Source: Lepas anatifera
Lineage: Eukaryota > Arthropoda > Thecostraca > Lepadidae
Length of the DNA: 64,000 nt
Direction of reading: 5' to 3'
NCBI GenBank assembly: GCA_034440635.1
Contig: JAOTON010001700.1
Span: 310,001 to 374,000 of the forward strand
This document shows positions 13,626-26,009 of this stretch, piece by piece (the first letter of the stretch is position 1; each line of letters begins with the position of its first letter). The translations under genes and the position numbers were made by a program. The notes beneath the pieces are model-generated. The model searched no databases. It worked only from the letters and a program-made list of their open reading frames with translations, and was not told the origin of the DNA.

Positions 13626-15786
13626 CACAGTCGGACTGGGAACCACTTGGACAAAACTTATATAAATTTTAAAAAGGCACCTCCAACGTATCAGCAATGG
13701 GAGATACTTTGTTCACTTTAGACGGCAGTAAAGGAAAGAGCGGTTTCAGCCCAACAGAGCAGTTTGGTAAAGGCGCCGTTTGTAACGCTTTTGTGAAGTG
13801 GGGAGGTCCAGGATCGCCCGTTTGCCACGAGCCGTAGCCCTTATAAAGAAACACTATTGCATTGGCGGACGCAGGGGGGGGGGTATTTCGGCCATGCCCC
13901 CCCAGCGCTGGAGGGGGGCAAACTATCTTTGGCCCCCAAAGGCCGGAGAAATTTGTGAAAAAGGTGTTCGCACTAGGTCTGTAGAGCAAAAAAATCTTCG
14001 CTCCCCTCCCCCCAGGAGTGCGATCATGTACTTGGAGAGGAAGCTTATACTGGGTCCATCGAGCAGCAAAATTGCAAAGTCACCAAAGTTTCGCACAAGT
14101 CCTCGTGACAGAAGAGAGAGAATAAAACAACGGCGTTGGGGAGCCACCCACCAGCCCGAGCACTGGATTACCAAAATATTACCGCTGCATGTTTCACTTG
14201 TGCGTTCAAAATTAATATACACTTCTCGATAGACTACGCACGCTTATCCCCAACTGGGTCAACAACGCTCAGAGCAGTCTGAAAATAGCGAGGCGCGTGG
14301 TTGGCAGTGGTTTTGCAATTTAATGTAAAAAGCTACAGGTCTGCAAAAAACCAACACCGCGCTGGAAGATAATATCGTTTCGAGGCTGCAGTCACGGGTT
14401 GCCAACAGGAAATCCATAGAGACACCGTCCGCATTTAACATTTCCACCAATCCGTGCAAAGGCTTGGAAAATGAGCCAGCTTTAAACATCGTCTCTCGCT
14501 GACTTTGCCCTCATCAGGGCATTTCCCGTTTTTTCCTGCCCGACACCTTGCCGTGGGGCAGAGATGCGGGCGACTTGAAAGGTTCCGACTGTCTGCATGT
14601 GATACGCCGGAGCCCCAGCAACCGTGCTGATTGCTCCCAGACACGTGTCTGATTCCCACGCCTGAAGCAAGTTTCCAAACTGGAATCTTCAGAGGATACA
14701 TCTAGTCTCAGACGAGCCTCTGACGTAGAACCTCGAGTAGATCTTTCGTGCCTCCTTGAATGAGCCTTCAGGCACTTGTTGTTTGATTCTATAAAAGTGG
14801 CCCTCAGATTTTTATTCAGCATTTCTTATTGGCGTCAAAAGGAAAGTGCCCGGTGAACACAATATCAGGGTCAAATCAAATCCTACAATATCATATTGTC
14901 TTGGCTGCAAGACAGTCTTTCCTGGTTAAAAACTGTCACGTTTGCAATTTGCCTCCATCGAATGATCCGTTTCGGCCCACAACACCTTACAAACCCTTCC
15001 CGACTGTTCACGAGTGTTCTTTCACACCGTTCACAGCAGGGCACTGAGACATGAAAAATGGAGTGACGTGGGTAGGTGTCCTGCCTCAGTTGCTCGTCCG
15101 TTCGCTTTCCATGCTGACGGGCTCCTTGCCCAGACAACAGGCCAGAGTGGAGCCCACCAGATGCCCAATGTACCTTACTAGACTGACCGGTACTTATTCA
15201 CACCACCACAGAGTGAGGACTTCTGCAGCCGGCGGACCACAACAAAATGGAACTTCACCACATGACCAGAGAAAAGGGACCAGATATATATATATATCTA
15301 TATATATATACCAGCAATATATGCACTGTTGAGCAAGGAAAATAAACTCCAACAGCTTACAAGGTTTCGTTTTTACATAGATCGATCAAGTCTGCGCCAG
15401 GCTTCATAACTTGGTTTTACAATATAAAAATATGGTATCCAACAGCCTTCGCAGCTTGATTCTTGGAAAGGAGGATAAAGTTCTCGTCAACAGGCCTTAC
15501 AACCGAATGCTTCTCAAATGGCCCGGCTGCATGTCAAACTCAAAAGATTTAGCCGATGGGTACGTAGAAAATTTGGTGTTGTTTAAAACTGAGTCCTTAG
15601 GGCCGTCTGAACAATCGAGGTAGACCTCGATTCATTCCAAGGCCAGGTCGAGGTGTATGGATAATCCACGCTATCTCCAACTGAGACCGAAAAGTGCTTC
15701 CGTCGACCAAACCAGCCAAAGGTGGTCATCAATTCCAAAAGGAAGCAACTACGAATCAAGCTTAATAGGCAAATGTCACTACAGCC
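13626..15786. other. No gene recognised; G/C-run repeat remnant and small AT repeat
   Basis: At about 13870-13945 runs of G and C (CGCAGGGGGGGGGG, TGCCCCCCCAGCGCTGG) resemble ends of the GC-rich DNA elements elsewhere, but no boundaries are visible. A short AT microsatellite lies at 15283-15310. No convincing exon was found. Confidence 0.4.
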
Positions 15787-16244
15787 TTAAAGGGAATGTG
15801 GCACCTTGGTCGAATCCTGGAATTTAGTGTAATTAGGCGTACTTTTAGCCGAAAATAATGAAACCACTCATGATTTTTCTGAAAAATGTACGATAAGCTC
15901 AATATTTTGATTTTTAAAATACTCCTCTAGAAAAAGAAATAAATATCAGCCTGTGGATGATGTCACGATCTCGCAACCACTACCATACTTGAAACGCTTC
16001 AAGGGCTTCGATTGGCTGATGCTCATCGTGACGTCAGCATATGTCGTCACACCAGCAGCTCACAACAATGGCCGCCCGGCGAGGGGTTGATGAGGGGGTT
16101 GGTGTCAGGTAGGTTTTAGTTTTTATCTACGGAAATATCGAGTTCCAAGACAAATGACATATGGAGTAACGGGTTATCCGACTTGCTTTACAACTTGGCT
16201 ATCTCAGTTAAAATCACGTTATGAAGGTGCCACATCCCCTTTAA
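15787..16244 (+). mobile_element. TTAA-flanked MITE, family F, copy 1
   Basis: A 458-bp non-coding element begins TTAAAGGGAATGTGGCACC and ends with its complement up to TTTAA at 16244. Both ends are TTAA, the target duplication of piggyBac-type elements. The interior holds a perfect cAMP-response-element palindrome TGACGTCA at 16029-16036. An inverted copy of the same length lies at 23186-23643. Confidence 0.88.
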
Positions 16245-16479
16245 ATACATTTCTGTGGCGGCAAAACAACACTCCTGCCAGGCCGGCCCAACCCACCACG
16301 TGACGTTTTAACCGTTCCGCCACACAATCCAGCAGATCTTCGCAGCATCAAAGGAAGCTGCTACACTAAAACTACTGTCTGGTTTGTCCGCTTAGTCACC
16401 ACACGAGCCTGTGAGACCGCCGCGCCGCGATACGATTTTCAACCAGCAAAGTTGGACGACGGCAAATTGCCTGTGATGT
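16245..16479. other. Spacer, nothing recognised
   Basis: Short unique stretch between the MITE and the CpG-rich block. Confidence 0.5.
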
Positions 16480-17110
16480 AAGATGCCGTCAAAACACGAC
16501 AGCGAGCGCCAGCGCGGGACCGGAGCCCGTGGCCGTGGCCGCCGCTCCAGCGGACGGCTGACCGACAACGCCACGGAGAGATCTGCGTGGGAGGGACGAC
16601 CTCGCGCAACGGCCAGACGAGAAGCCTGGCTTAGAAGAGGATAATACAAACACGGCCACGTGCATTGACTTCTATCGATCTCATTTCGCGTTGCATTTAG
16701 AACATGCAGCGGTGGCTACCGTTTGTGCAGCGGTTGCAGAGCGATGCCAGCAGCCCGCCCGACGGCCGTCTGCCCATCCCCTTCCACTGCCGGAAGCGAC
16801 CTTGCTGGGAAGCCGCAGACAGCACGACTGGGGAGCGGTGGGGAGGGGAGGGGAGGTGGCCACGTGTCGCCGTGAGTAAACAGCGGTATCCCATCCCCCT
16901 GGCCGCTAGTCAGCTGATCGGCAGCTAGGAGGTGTGACGTCAGAGGCCGGCTGTCAGCGACGCTCTTTCCGGCGTGATTCATTAGCTGGCCGGGATTCCC
17001 CGCATGGGCCCACACCGGCGCCCTTTGTTGTGGCTACGCCGGGGCGCGGGCGGCGCACAATTGCGGGGGACACGCGCCCGTCCGGCAGTGCGCCGGCCAC
17101 CTCTGACCAC
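16480..17110. promoter_or_regulatory. CpG-rich island
   Basis: A GC/CpG-rich block with overlapping open frames on both strands and no recognisable domain. It contains GGTGTGACGTCAGAGG near 16931. It lies downstream of the minus-strand P/Q-rich gene exons, but I cannot link it to that gene. Confidence 0.35.
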
Positions 17111-17980
17111 TCAGCTCAGGTCAGTAATGAGCCACTGTCGCTCGGCGTGGTTCACGGCGTCCTCCAAGAGGTGGTATTGGACGGAGCGGATTACACGATT
17201 ACAGGATGTTAATAGAGATAGTGTACAGCTTGAAAGGCCTTGTAGTCGAGTGGCGAGTTCAGTTTCAACTTTTAAACAACGCTCATAACGTCTGACCACA
17301 GTAGTGGGAGGCGCCAGTGCCAGAGAGAGGTGAGGTGCCACTGCCCTTGACATCACGGGAAAACCAAGTCCGTCAGAGATTTGAGCTCTCGCTAGGTATC
17401 TGAGCAGAACAGCTGAATCGGTACATTTGTCTGAGCACGCATCATTCTCGCTGAATTTTCCCATAGTAAAGCCCACATGTCCTTATAAATTTCCAATTGG
17501 CAAGCCCACATGCTCTTAAAAATGGCCCTTCCCTTCCAGACGATTGAATTCAAATGGAAAATGCTACTCCTTTGTAATACGGTTTTCCTACTGGACAAGA
17601 AGCTTCAATCAGCAAACGCTATCTTCTCTACAGAGAATGTTCGGCCAGAACCAAACTGCGCGCGCAAAAAAACGGTCAATCCTGGCCGGAAACCAGATGC
17701 GGATACAGGGGAGGGCAACGGAGGCACTCCCCCCCCCCCAACCGATCCCCGCAGCTTGCTAGTAACTAGCCCAAGAGTAGAGGGTCCTAGTGTGCACTGA
17801 TTCAATTGCAGGGAGCTGGATTTCAGCTCACTCAATTCCTATACTCTAAGAAAAAACTGCAACAGATTCCCGTCTAAAAAAACAATAATAATAATCGTCT
17901 TCTATCCCATCTCTGACATACTTTGTTTCAATTTAGTTGACTGGTCTACGTCATTTAATTTTCACCCAAGCATCTGCTCA
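17111..17980. other. No gene recognised
   Basis: A minus-strand frame is open for 121 codons (17111-17476), with no domain or splice context. Nothing else is supported. Confidence 0.4.
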
Positions 17981-18989
17981 TTTACCTGCGCCCCACCGGG
18001 GGTCCGGCGCCACCTTCGCCCCACCGGGGGCCATCGATGCCTCATCTAACTCCGAAAGTATGGGGATTAGCACAAATCTGCAAAGTGCATTAGAAAGCTC
18101 GTGGGAATTCAGTACAAAATTACTTCACATGTTTAAGCGCTCAAGCCAATTTTTGACCTCCAGAGGTCACGATAGGTCACGATATGCTATTTCCACTCAA
18201 ACATGCAGTGCTTAAGCTAACTGGGCATAGCTCTCATGCTGTTAGAGCTATTGCAATCTGGTAAAGTACATTTGATAGGAAAATTCCAGACTTTTTCCGT
18301 TATGTGGCACATAATGACCTCCCACCAGCGGTTTGTCCTCCAGAGGTCACCTCGTGACCTAATATTACCTGAGGTAAAGGAAGGTCAGAAAGTGACCTTG
18401 CCGTATATCAAATGAAAACCAGTGACGAGACATACTTCAGCGCTCTAGCTTGATTAAGTCAAAAGTTATAGTCAAAATACTGTTTGACCCCTGGTGACCT
18501 GTGATGACCTCAGATAGGTCAAAGGGAAAATCTCGCCCCTGGGATCCGTGAAATGGTGTCCACGAACGCTTTTCTGAGCAGTCTGAGCATTTTCAATCCT
18601 TTTTTTGACTTTTAGATCATAAGACAGCTTTCCCCATGCTTTTTCAATGGGAGAGGTTACCTCGTGACCTGACCTCCGGTCACGAAATCGAAAAATCCCT
18701 GGATATACACTTTGCAGAACATGGAGGGGTCATTAAGTGTAGGACGCTTCAAATCGATCGGCTTAGAAACGTAGGTATGGTAGAGCTCAAAAGCTGAACT
18801 GAGGTGACCTTGGTTGACCTCCCCTGGTGACCTGACCTCGTGTGACCCGGGTTAAAAATTTAAGGGATGGTGGAAAAATGATGGGGTGAGAGATAGAGCC
18901 CTCAACCGCGGTGTTGTGCCTCATCGTTTTTCTGCTATCCCGAAAAAACCTCACGGGGGCATCGATGGCCCCCGTGGGGCGAGGGTTAA
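17981..18989 (+). mobile_element. TTAA element family B, full length (B2)
   Basis: The left end carries the doubled terminal module: CGCCCCACCGGGG twice, separated by a GTCCGGCGCCACCTT spacer. The right end carries it once, ending GGGGCGAGGGTTAA at 18989. The left TTAA has decayed to TTTA. The interior is dense in TGACCT/AGGTCA. It is in the same orientation as the copy at 28636-29666. Confidence 0.88.
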
Positions 18990-19580
18990 CCCATCGGTAA
19001 CGATTGCAGTGTTTGGTGACAATGCTATTTGCTAGGTTGTCCAATTTCATGGCAGACGACACCAGCATCCGTCACTTGGCAGTGTTCATAACAATTTGTA
19101 ACATTTAATATTACTCTTATATCTAACCCTCTGCTCTTATATCTAGCCCTCCCCTATACATGCCCCAACCTTATGTAACGAGCAATACTAATCGATCGAA
19201 CTACCGAATCGAATGAATGTACTCTTGAAACCTGCAGTACACTTCAACTATGCACTCTGCATAGCAACTAAATTCGACGTCCTAGGGATTCAAAAGCGGA
19301 CTCAACGTAGACTTCCCTCAGGTACCGATATCACTCAGGAGCAGCACCGTGGTTTTTGAAGATGTGATGTGCCCGCAGCAAACAACAACGCTGACAACAA
19401 ACGTATGGAGCCCTGAGAGACATCAAGAATCATGGAGGTGAAAGGACGGCCCACGGTTTCACCGTCGAGAAAGAAATCATTATTTTGACAAATCTGAACT
19501 TGTCCAACGTGGCAAAGGAAGGTCAGCAGGACCCAAAACCAATGAAACCCTAGAAATCTTGCGAATTCAAACAATGTTGC
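18990..19580. other. No gene recognised
   Basis: Includes a short duplicated CTCTTATATCTA motif near 19112-19144. No supported gene. Confidence 0.5.
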
Positions 19581-20540
19581 TTAACACGCGCATTGACGGG
19601 GGTCTGAGCCACCTTCGCATTGACGGGAGGGGGCGGGTATCCGCCCCCCTAAGATCTCGAGAATCACGGTAGGTAGCGAAAAACGGTAAACGGTGTTGGG
19701 CTGCCCATCCACTTCTCCATCGAAAACATTTGAACCATTTTTTTTTCAGGTCACATTTAAGGTCACGAGAGGTCAAAACATGCCCGTCATAGGGATAACA
19801 TGTAAAATTCAGTTTTTCGGGCATTACATCTGAACAAGTAAAGATAGAGCAAAACGACTTGAACTATATGAATCCTCTTAGCAAGCCGAATCGAATGATA
19901 TATAATTTGACCTTGCTAGGTCAAATCAAGGATTTGACCTGACCTGAGGTCAGGTCAGGGTCAAATGATATAAAATGCATATCATTAGAACCGCAAAGCC
20001 CAGGCGAGTCTAATGCAGCTAAAATAAATGCTCTATCACCATCCGTTACTGAGTTATTCCGTAAAAACCATTTTCCCATGTATTTCCAATGGAGAGGTCA
20101 TGCCTCGTACCTGACCTTAGGTCATCGATATCAAAAATACCGGAACATCTGTTAGAGAACTCGGTAGGGCCATTATGTGATATGAGTTTCAATCGGATAA
20201 GTTCACCCTGCTCCGACTTATGCTATCTTAAACTTTTTTTGAGGTCGGGTCACTTGACCTGTACTGGTGACCTGACCTGAGATGACCTAACCTTAAAATT
20301 TTCACCCAAGTTGTAAAAATGATGAGGGAAAAGGAATACCAAGTAGGCGGGCTACGCGCCCCGTTTTTACCTGTACTGGTGACCTGACCTGAGATGACCT
20401 AACCTTAAAATTTTCACAGAAGTTGTAAAAATGATGAAGGAAAAGGAATACCAAGTACGGCGGCGCTACGCGCCGCCGTTTTTTACTATCTCCGAAAACC
20501 CGAGGGGGCGGGTACCCGCCCCCGTCAATGCGCGTGTTAA
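19581..20540 (+). mobile_element. TTAA element family A, full length (A1)
   Basis: A 960-bp element. The left end has TTAACACGCGCATTGACGGG, the spacer GTCTGAGCCACCTT, then CGCATTGACGGG again and a CGGGTATCCGCCC hairpin. The right end has one GGGCGGGTACCCGCCC hairpin followed by CCGTCAATGCGCGTGTTAA. A long TGACCT/AGGTCA palindrome sits at 19935-19957. This copy carries an extra internal tandem duplication of about 112 bp. Apparent short open frames are shared with the copy at 60444-61286 but have no protein features. Confidence 0.92.
20258..20485. repeat. Internal tandem duplication in A1 (2 x ~112 bp)
   Basis: Two adjacent near-identical units start at 20258 and 20370 with CCTGTACTGGTGACCTGACC and end in a CCGTTTTTAC-like stretch. 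The A copy at 60444-61286 has a single unit, so the duplication is specific to this copy. Confidence 0.9.
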
Positions 20541-21376
20541 GAACATTCCACAATGTCTTCGAGTTTGAAGTACCGTTTGGCCATAGGCACCCTCCCAGGT
20601 CTTGGGCATGGCCTCGGGACAATTCCATAGTTGAAAGTCAATCAGCACGGATTCTCAACACGATCTGAAAGATTGCTGACCAGCAGCCCTTCAATCGCTG
20701 TCAAGTCAGACATGAAATATGTAGGAAACTGACGTCAGCGAACGCTATGAATGGCTTAACAAATCAAAATTAATTGCTAGAACAATTTTTGAAGGCAAGG
20801 CATTTTATGTCCAGGTTTTTGCCTAGTTTTCACACACAAGGATCAAATATGAAAGAGGGATTTTAGTAAGCATGTATTTGCTAAAATTGATAGCATTTCG
20901 CGTTCGACACGTCACCAAACCGAGTGAGTGGAAAATGTCTCTTCACTTGGTCTCATGATGCATCGATAACAAAATATCGATTTTAGCAAATAAGTGTTTT
21001 TCCTTTTTATATTTGATCTTTGCGTGATGAGGCCAACAAAAAACTATAAATTCCAAATTAACAGCTTCTAATTGGATAACAGGTTTTAGTTATTAGACTT
21101 CGTTTGCAAAGGGGAGTCGCAACTCCTAGATGATAGGAAAGCAAAAAAAACTGAAACAAATAATGGGTACCTTGGTGCCGTATTTAATTTACAAATGAGT
21201 CTTCAGACAAAACCGTTAGCCAAAATAAGGCCAAACGCGCAAACGCACCCATAGAGCCGACAGCCGCGACTACAAATTTTCAGAACGTTTTTCTTTTGTC
21301 GGCGCCCCAATGTCTTTGTTGGGCTCCTGGACGTTCGACAATACACAGCGGTGAGAGCACGGCCGGCCGGGCTGAC
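20541..21376. other. Probable intron 3 or downstream part of the P/Q-rich gene
   Basis: This lies immediately downstream (minus sense) of the donor site of exon 3. No further exon is evident. It is AT-rich. Confidence 0.35.
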
Positions 21377-21434
21377 CTTATTGGCGGCAGTGGTCTGGCC
21401 GTCGGCCGGCTGCTGCTGCTGCTGCTGCTGTTGT

Positions 21435-21517
<83 letters not shown>

Positions 21518-21885
21518 CTGCGGCGGCTGAGGCGACTGCGGCGGTTGTTGTTGCGGAGGGTGTGGGGACCGCGGCGGCGGCTGGTGCGGCGACTGCGGCG
21601 GCTGGTGCGGACTAGGTGACGGCGGCTGCAGCGGCGGGTGCGGGGAGCGCGGCAGCTGCTGCGGCCCCGTCTGCGGCGGCTGCTGCTGGCCGGGCAGCGG
21701 GTGCGGGGACCGCACTGGCTGCGGCTGCTGCAGAGGGCGGCCGGCCGCGGCGGCTGCTGGGCCGGCTGCTGCGGGGGCCGCATCGGCTGTGGCTGCTGCG
21801 GCCGCAGGCCTGGAGGGTAGCCAGAGTGCAGCGGTCCCCGCTGAGGGTCCCACGCACCTACCGGAGGCCCCCGACCTGGATCCAC
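21377..21885 (-). CDS. Pro/Gln-rich protein, exon 3 (poly-Q; apparent 1-base frameshift)
   Basis: Minus-strand exon with acceptor CCCCGTGCGCAG before 21885 and donor AATAAG/GTCAGC at 21377. In the phase set by exon 2 it begins VDPGRGPPVGAWDPQRG and continues through a P/Q-rich stretch. Near 21731-21760 the sensible reading moves to another frame (PQSPHQPPPRSPHPPQ, then about 40 Gln in mixed CAG/CAA codons, then PADGQTTAANK). The exon is 509 nt, one short of a multiple of three, so a single-base assembly error or real frameshift is likely. The low-complexity composition suggests a disordered nuclear or RNA-associated protein. ARID1/Osa-like and ataxin-2-like proteins are possible but unproven. 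Confidence 0.6.
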
Positions 21886-22639
21886 CTGCGCACGGGGAAC
21901 AGAGAGGTGACACGCAGCTCCAATGCCACACAAAAACAGGCCCGCTTCACAACGTTCAGCCGGCAAAGCAAAACACTTTGCAGCATTCCTCTATTCTGTA
22001 CCAAAATCAACCATGAAACTGGGGTAAATATATCATTTCCCCTTATTTAAAAAAAACTATCAGGCAGGAAAATTACCATCTGTCAAACCCATTTAGGCTT
22101 GGTCGCAAAACAATTTGCTAAAAAAAACATGACTTAACCAAGAACCTTCAGTCATTATGATATTCTGTCACCATCAAATTACCAGTGCCGTAATGGCCTC
22201 ATCTATGTTCCGTCATTTCCATCATTTTCGGCAAGCAGAACATAAGTTCCAATTCCAAATTATTGTGCCCGAAGCCAGTTGATCACTCCGTTTCCTTTCG
22301 GCCGAATTCATTTGGAAGAGGCATGGGTGATGGAAGTCCGGCAGCGGCGAAGTACAGCTTCAGTTTCCGCCGGATCACAAACGGGTGGCCAGTGGCATGA
22401 ATCGCCAACAACACTCACGAAAAACCACGCCGCAGGTCACACAAGTCACGGGCAGGGAATCTCCTGCTGTGAGCCGCGCATACCCAGGCCAGTGATATTA
22501 CGGACATTATGAAAGGTGTTTGTTTCAGAGAAAGACTGAGCCAGGCTAGAATTCTGCAAAAAAGACGAGTCGGTTTCTCGCTCAGGCACCGGAGCGATGA
22601 AACAACTCATCGTGACCATCTGTGCACGTCTCTGATGAG

Positions 22640-22692
22640 CATCAGACCGATTTATGTGAGCTCCAGGCGGGAGAACATAAATCGATCTGATG
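22640..22692. repeat. Hairpin, 18-bp arms
   Basis: CATCAGACCGATTTATGT pairs with ACATAAATCGATCTGATG across a 17-nt loop, with one mismatch. It is small-RNA-precursor sized, but nothing shows it is transcribed. Confidence 0.7.
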
Positions 22693-23185
22693 TTCTCTCC
22701 ATCACCGGAAGTTTTGCAATCCCAAAACGTCCAGAATGCAGCCAAAGACACGGGGAAGTCCCATCTTCTAGAAGGGATGACCTGAATCCTTCCAAAAACG
22801 GCTCCTATTTTCTGTTCAGAAGCCCAAAAGGTGCCACGCCCTTATTCTTTGAAGAAAAGTTGCAGAAAATGTTTGGAAGCTCGGACAAAAGGTCTAAAAT
22901 AGATCCCACGATTCAAACAAGGAAACAATGGCAGAAAAAGGAAAATCTAGGAAGGGAAAGTGCTTCTTTGGGCAGTGCTATGAATGACGAGATGACACCG
23001 TCGGATTCATTTTTAGAAACGTCGACAGCATCACATGAAAAACGTTCGAAATAGTAGGTCTACCCAGGAAGATTTTTGGCACATATCCGAAAAAATTATG
23101 GGCTTTCAACACCGCTCTTTCCCTCACTTAATTTAATCACAAACGCATTAAAAAACCATTTCATTTCGTTACAAAGTGCATTGTT

Positions 23186-23643
23186 TTAAAGGGAATGTGG
23201 CATCCTCATAACGTGATTTTAACTGAGACAGCCAAGTTGTAAAGCAAGTCGGAAAACCCGGTACTCCATATATCATTTGTCTTAGAACTCGATATTTCCG
23301 TAGAAAAAAGCTAAAACCTACCTGACACCAGCCCCCTCACCAGCCCCTCGCCGGGCGGCCATTGTTGTGAGCTACTGGTGTGACGAAATATGCTGACGTC
23401 ACGATGAGCATCAGCCAATCGAAGCCCTTGAAGCGTTTCAAGTATGGTAGTGGTTGCCAGATGACGACATCATCCACAGGCAGATATTTATTTCTTTTCC
23501 TAGAGGAGTATTTTCAAAAACAAAGTATTGAGCTTATTGAACATTTTTCAGAGAAATCATGAGTGGTTTCATTATTTTTGGCTAAAAGTACGCCTAATTT
23601 CACTAAATTCCAGGATTCGACCAAGGTGCCACATTCCCTTTAA
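23186..23643 (-). mobile_element. TTAA-flanked MITE, family F, copy 2 (inverted)
   Basis: The same 458-bp element as at 15787-16244, inserted in reverse orientation within intron 2 of the P/Q-rich gene. Both ends are TTAA followed by AGGGAATGTGGCA. The internal TGACGTCA palindrome is conserved at 23394-23401. Confidence 0.88.
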
Positions 23644-24271
23644 GAAATGGACGCATCTTTTGGGTCGAGCGTTGCTTTACCCGAGACTGAGATAAATGTG
23701 AGACAAGATTTTACGCACACAAGGCGTTTTCAGTGACTGCGTTGCTAAGAAAAGCACTTTGAACAAAAGGACGCCTCCCAAAGTCATAGCTCGTTCGTGA
23801 CACCACCACCGGACTCATTTGGGTCCGGGATATCTGGGATCTTTGGGAGGTGCTGGCAGGACCCTGGGTGCGGTGCGTTCAGGAGCGGCGCGCTCAATAT
23901 TTCTTCCGACTCTAGTCTAGTGAAATGCTATCGTTTTCTGCCCTAGAAGTGCTGTTCTCGCATTTCAAACGAAGGGTACCGTCCGCACACAGAAAAAACT
24001 TGAAATATTCATTTATTTACCGTAAGGTTGGATTGTTTCAGCCACAGTACATTTTGACGGGAATGCTGAAATACGAACACGAAATATTTTGGGACGCTGT
24101 ACCCCTCCCCCCACCCCTTCCAAAAACCTAGGCGTGTCGTGTCCTCCTCCTTGAGAATGTTCCAAAACACAACGACTTAAACAACCAATACGAATGAAAC
24201 CATCCGCAGAGGGGCGGTCCCTGTCCCAAATCCAGCAGGAACTATGGGCGGCGCGCCTCAGCAGCACTGAC

Positions 24272-24442
24272 CTGCGGGCTGGGGTAGAGGTGGGCCGGCC
24301 GGCCGCCGGAGGCCGCCTGGTGGTGCTGCTGCTGCTGCTGCTGAGGGTGGTACTGAAGCTGACCGGGCGGGCCGTAGCCAGGGTGGTACATGCGAGGCGG
24401 ACCGTACCCCGCCGAAACGTACTGCGGCGGCTGGCCCGCCTG
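24272..24442 (-). CDS. Pro/Gln/Tyr-rich protein, exon 2
   Basis: A 171-nt exon (57 codons, phase 0 at both ends) with acceptor GGCGTTTCAG before 24442 and donor CCGCAG/GTCAGT at 24272. It encodes QAGQPPQYVSAGYGPP, then RMYHPGYGPPGQLQYHPQ, a run of six Gln, HHQAASGG and AHLYPSPQ. GYGPP repeats, aromatic residues and a Q run mark a low-complexity, probably disordered segment. It joins in phase to exon 1 (ending HVPGMVM) and to exon 3 (starting VDPGRGPP). The matching phases on both sides are the main support for this gene model. The product is not identified. Confidence 0.68.
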
Positions 24443-26009
24443 CTGAAACGCCACCACACACCCATCAACAGTCAGATCAAGCTGTGCTAAATATCGTCCT
24501 TGATATTCATGATATATGTGTCATGCATCGGTTCCTATTAAACTGAATGTGGTATCTCTATAATGGTTGAGGTTAGCTGGCAGATTTTTTAACAATAAAA
24601 AAGTAGCTCACCCTATTCAAAAAGGCCCATTTAACCATCCCAAGCTCTTTTTGCCAAATTATACCACACCTCCCTCCTGCAATGCCTGAAGTGAAGAATG
24701 CCAGAGCTGCCTCTTAAGTCTGAACTAAAACTGCAAAATGGACCGACAAATAAAAAATTATAACTTACACTCTACAACTTTAACATTTGATGCATTTTCC
24801 AAAATCACACAAGTTATCAAATCCTACTCAGTTGTTGCTCAGAATTGCTATCCAAGCCTAGCAATTCTCAGAACACCTGGACGTTTATTCAAACTAGGCA
24901 ATTCAACTCGGCACATAGGAGCTAAAACAAAAAATAAAAGGCAGAACCAAAGCTCGAAGTAAAAACATACACAATTGAACTTTAAAAACTATTATGTTAC
25001 CTCTATTAACCCTAAATCACTAACTTGTAACCAGGGGTCTTGATCTATACCTCTTTGCAGGTACCTGGGTGCCCCCAGCAGAATGTCAAGTTTGCACTAT
25101 TCAAAATCCAAGGGTGCTGGGTGGAGAATGGCATCCAAGCAAGTTGAATGTTCTACTGACTTGTCCTATTTGAACTAGAATTTCTATCCTCTTTTCAAGC
25201 AGTCTTATTTGCAAAATTCAATAATCCTGGTATATATGTATAAACTTCATAAAACGTCAAGGGTAAAGTTGATGAAAAAGTTCTTTGCAAACTTAAATGG
25301 CAAATTTTAATTAGGGTTATAATTGATTCTCACATTCCAGCTTTTCCATTTCTACCTACTTACATGTTTTCCCATATATATTTTACAGCTTTTCAATTTC
25401 CACCCACTTACTATATTTTCCCATATGCATCTTACAATCAACAACCCTGGTGCAAACTACTTTGATACAAACTTGAAATTAGTTCATATATCCTGTATAT
25501 TGTATTGTTTTCCATTTTAGTGCCTTGTTATTCATTATGTCCAGATGGAAAGGAATGTGTGAGAGTTGAAACAAAGGTAGGTACATCATGTTATTTCATC
25601 TAGGCACGTATGTTACCTGTATGGTGTTTACTGTCAAAAAGTGTATGGACGTAAGATGTTATAAAGCTACCTCCTTATACGCACCCTAATCATTTTATAG
25701 AAATTACACCCCTGCTTGCATGTACCTGGTTAATGCAGATTGGGGGGCCAGGGCCCTGTTTGGTCAGTCCTAACAGCACTGAAGTTTCTGAATGACAGTT
25801 AGTGTCACTCTGACTTGGTAATCAGTGTTATAAGTGTTGCAGACAGAGCAGGGTAGGTACAGAACCTCTCCTACCTATATAGAACACTTAAAGACCTGCA
25901 CCAGCAACCAGGGACCTAGGACTAAAAAGCCATCCATTATAAAAAAATTTAACCTGGGTCCTTCTAAAATTCAAAAGTCAATATGTACCTGTGCATGCCA
26001 GTCACTCAC
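24443..26009 (-). other. Intron 1 of the P/Q-rich gene
   Basis: About 1.57 kb of AT-rich sequence between the exon 1 donor (ATG/GTGAGT) and the exon 2 acceptor (TTTCAG). No transposon with recognisable ends was seen. It contains two near-copies of a TTTCCAT...CACTTA...TTTTCCCATAT motif at about 25347-25430. Confidence 0.55.

Larger units (their letters stand above)
21886..24271 (-). other. Intron 2 of the P/Q-rich gene
   Basis: This is the stretch between the exon 2 donor (CCGCAG/GTCAGT) and the exon 3 acceptor. It hosts a family F MITE (23186-23643) and an 18-bp-arm hairpin (22640-22692). A plus-strand open frame of 181 codons (22509-23054) lies antisense in it; I see no domain and regard it as chance. 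Confidence 0.55.

Noticed and set aside
19567..19824. Small protein shared with 60367-60681
   Set aside because: The similarity is nucleotide identity between family A transposon copies, and the frame runs through the TIR; no protein-level conservation can be argued.
22509..23054. 181-codon plus-strand frame
   Set aside because: It lies antisense within an intron of the P/Q-rich gene, with no domain, repeat or splice support. It could be revisited with RNA data.
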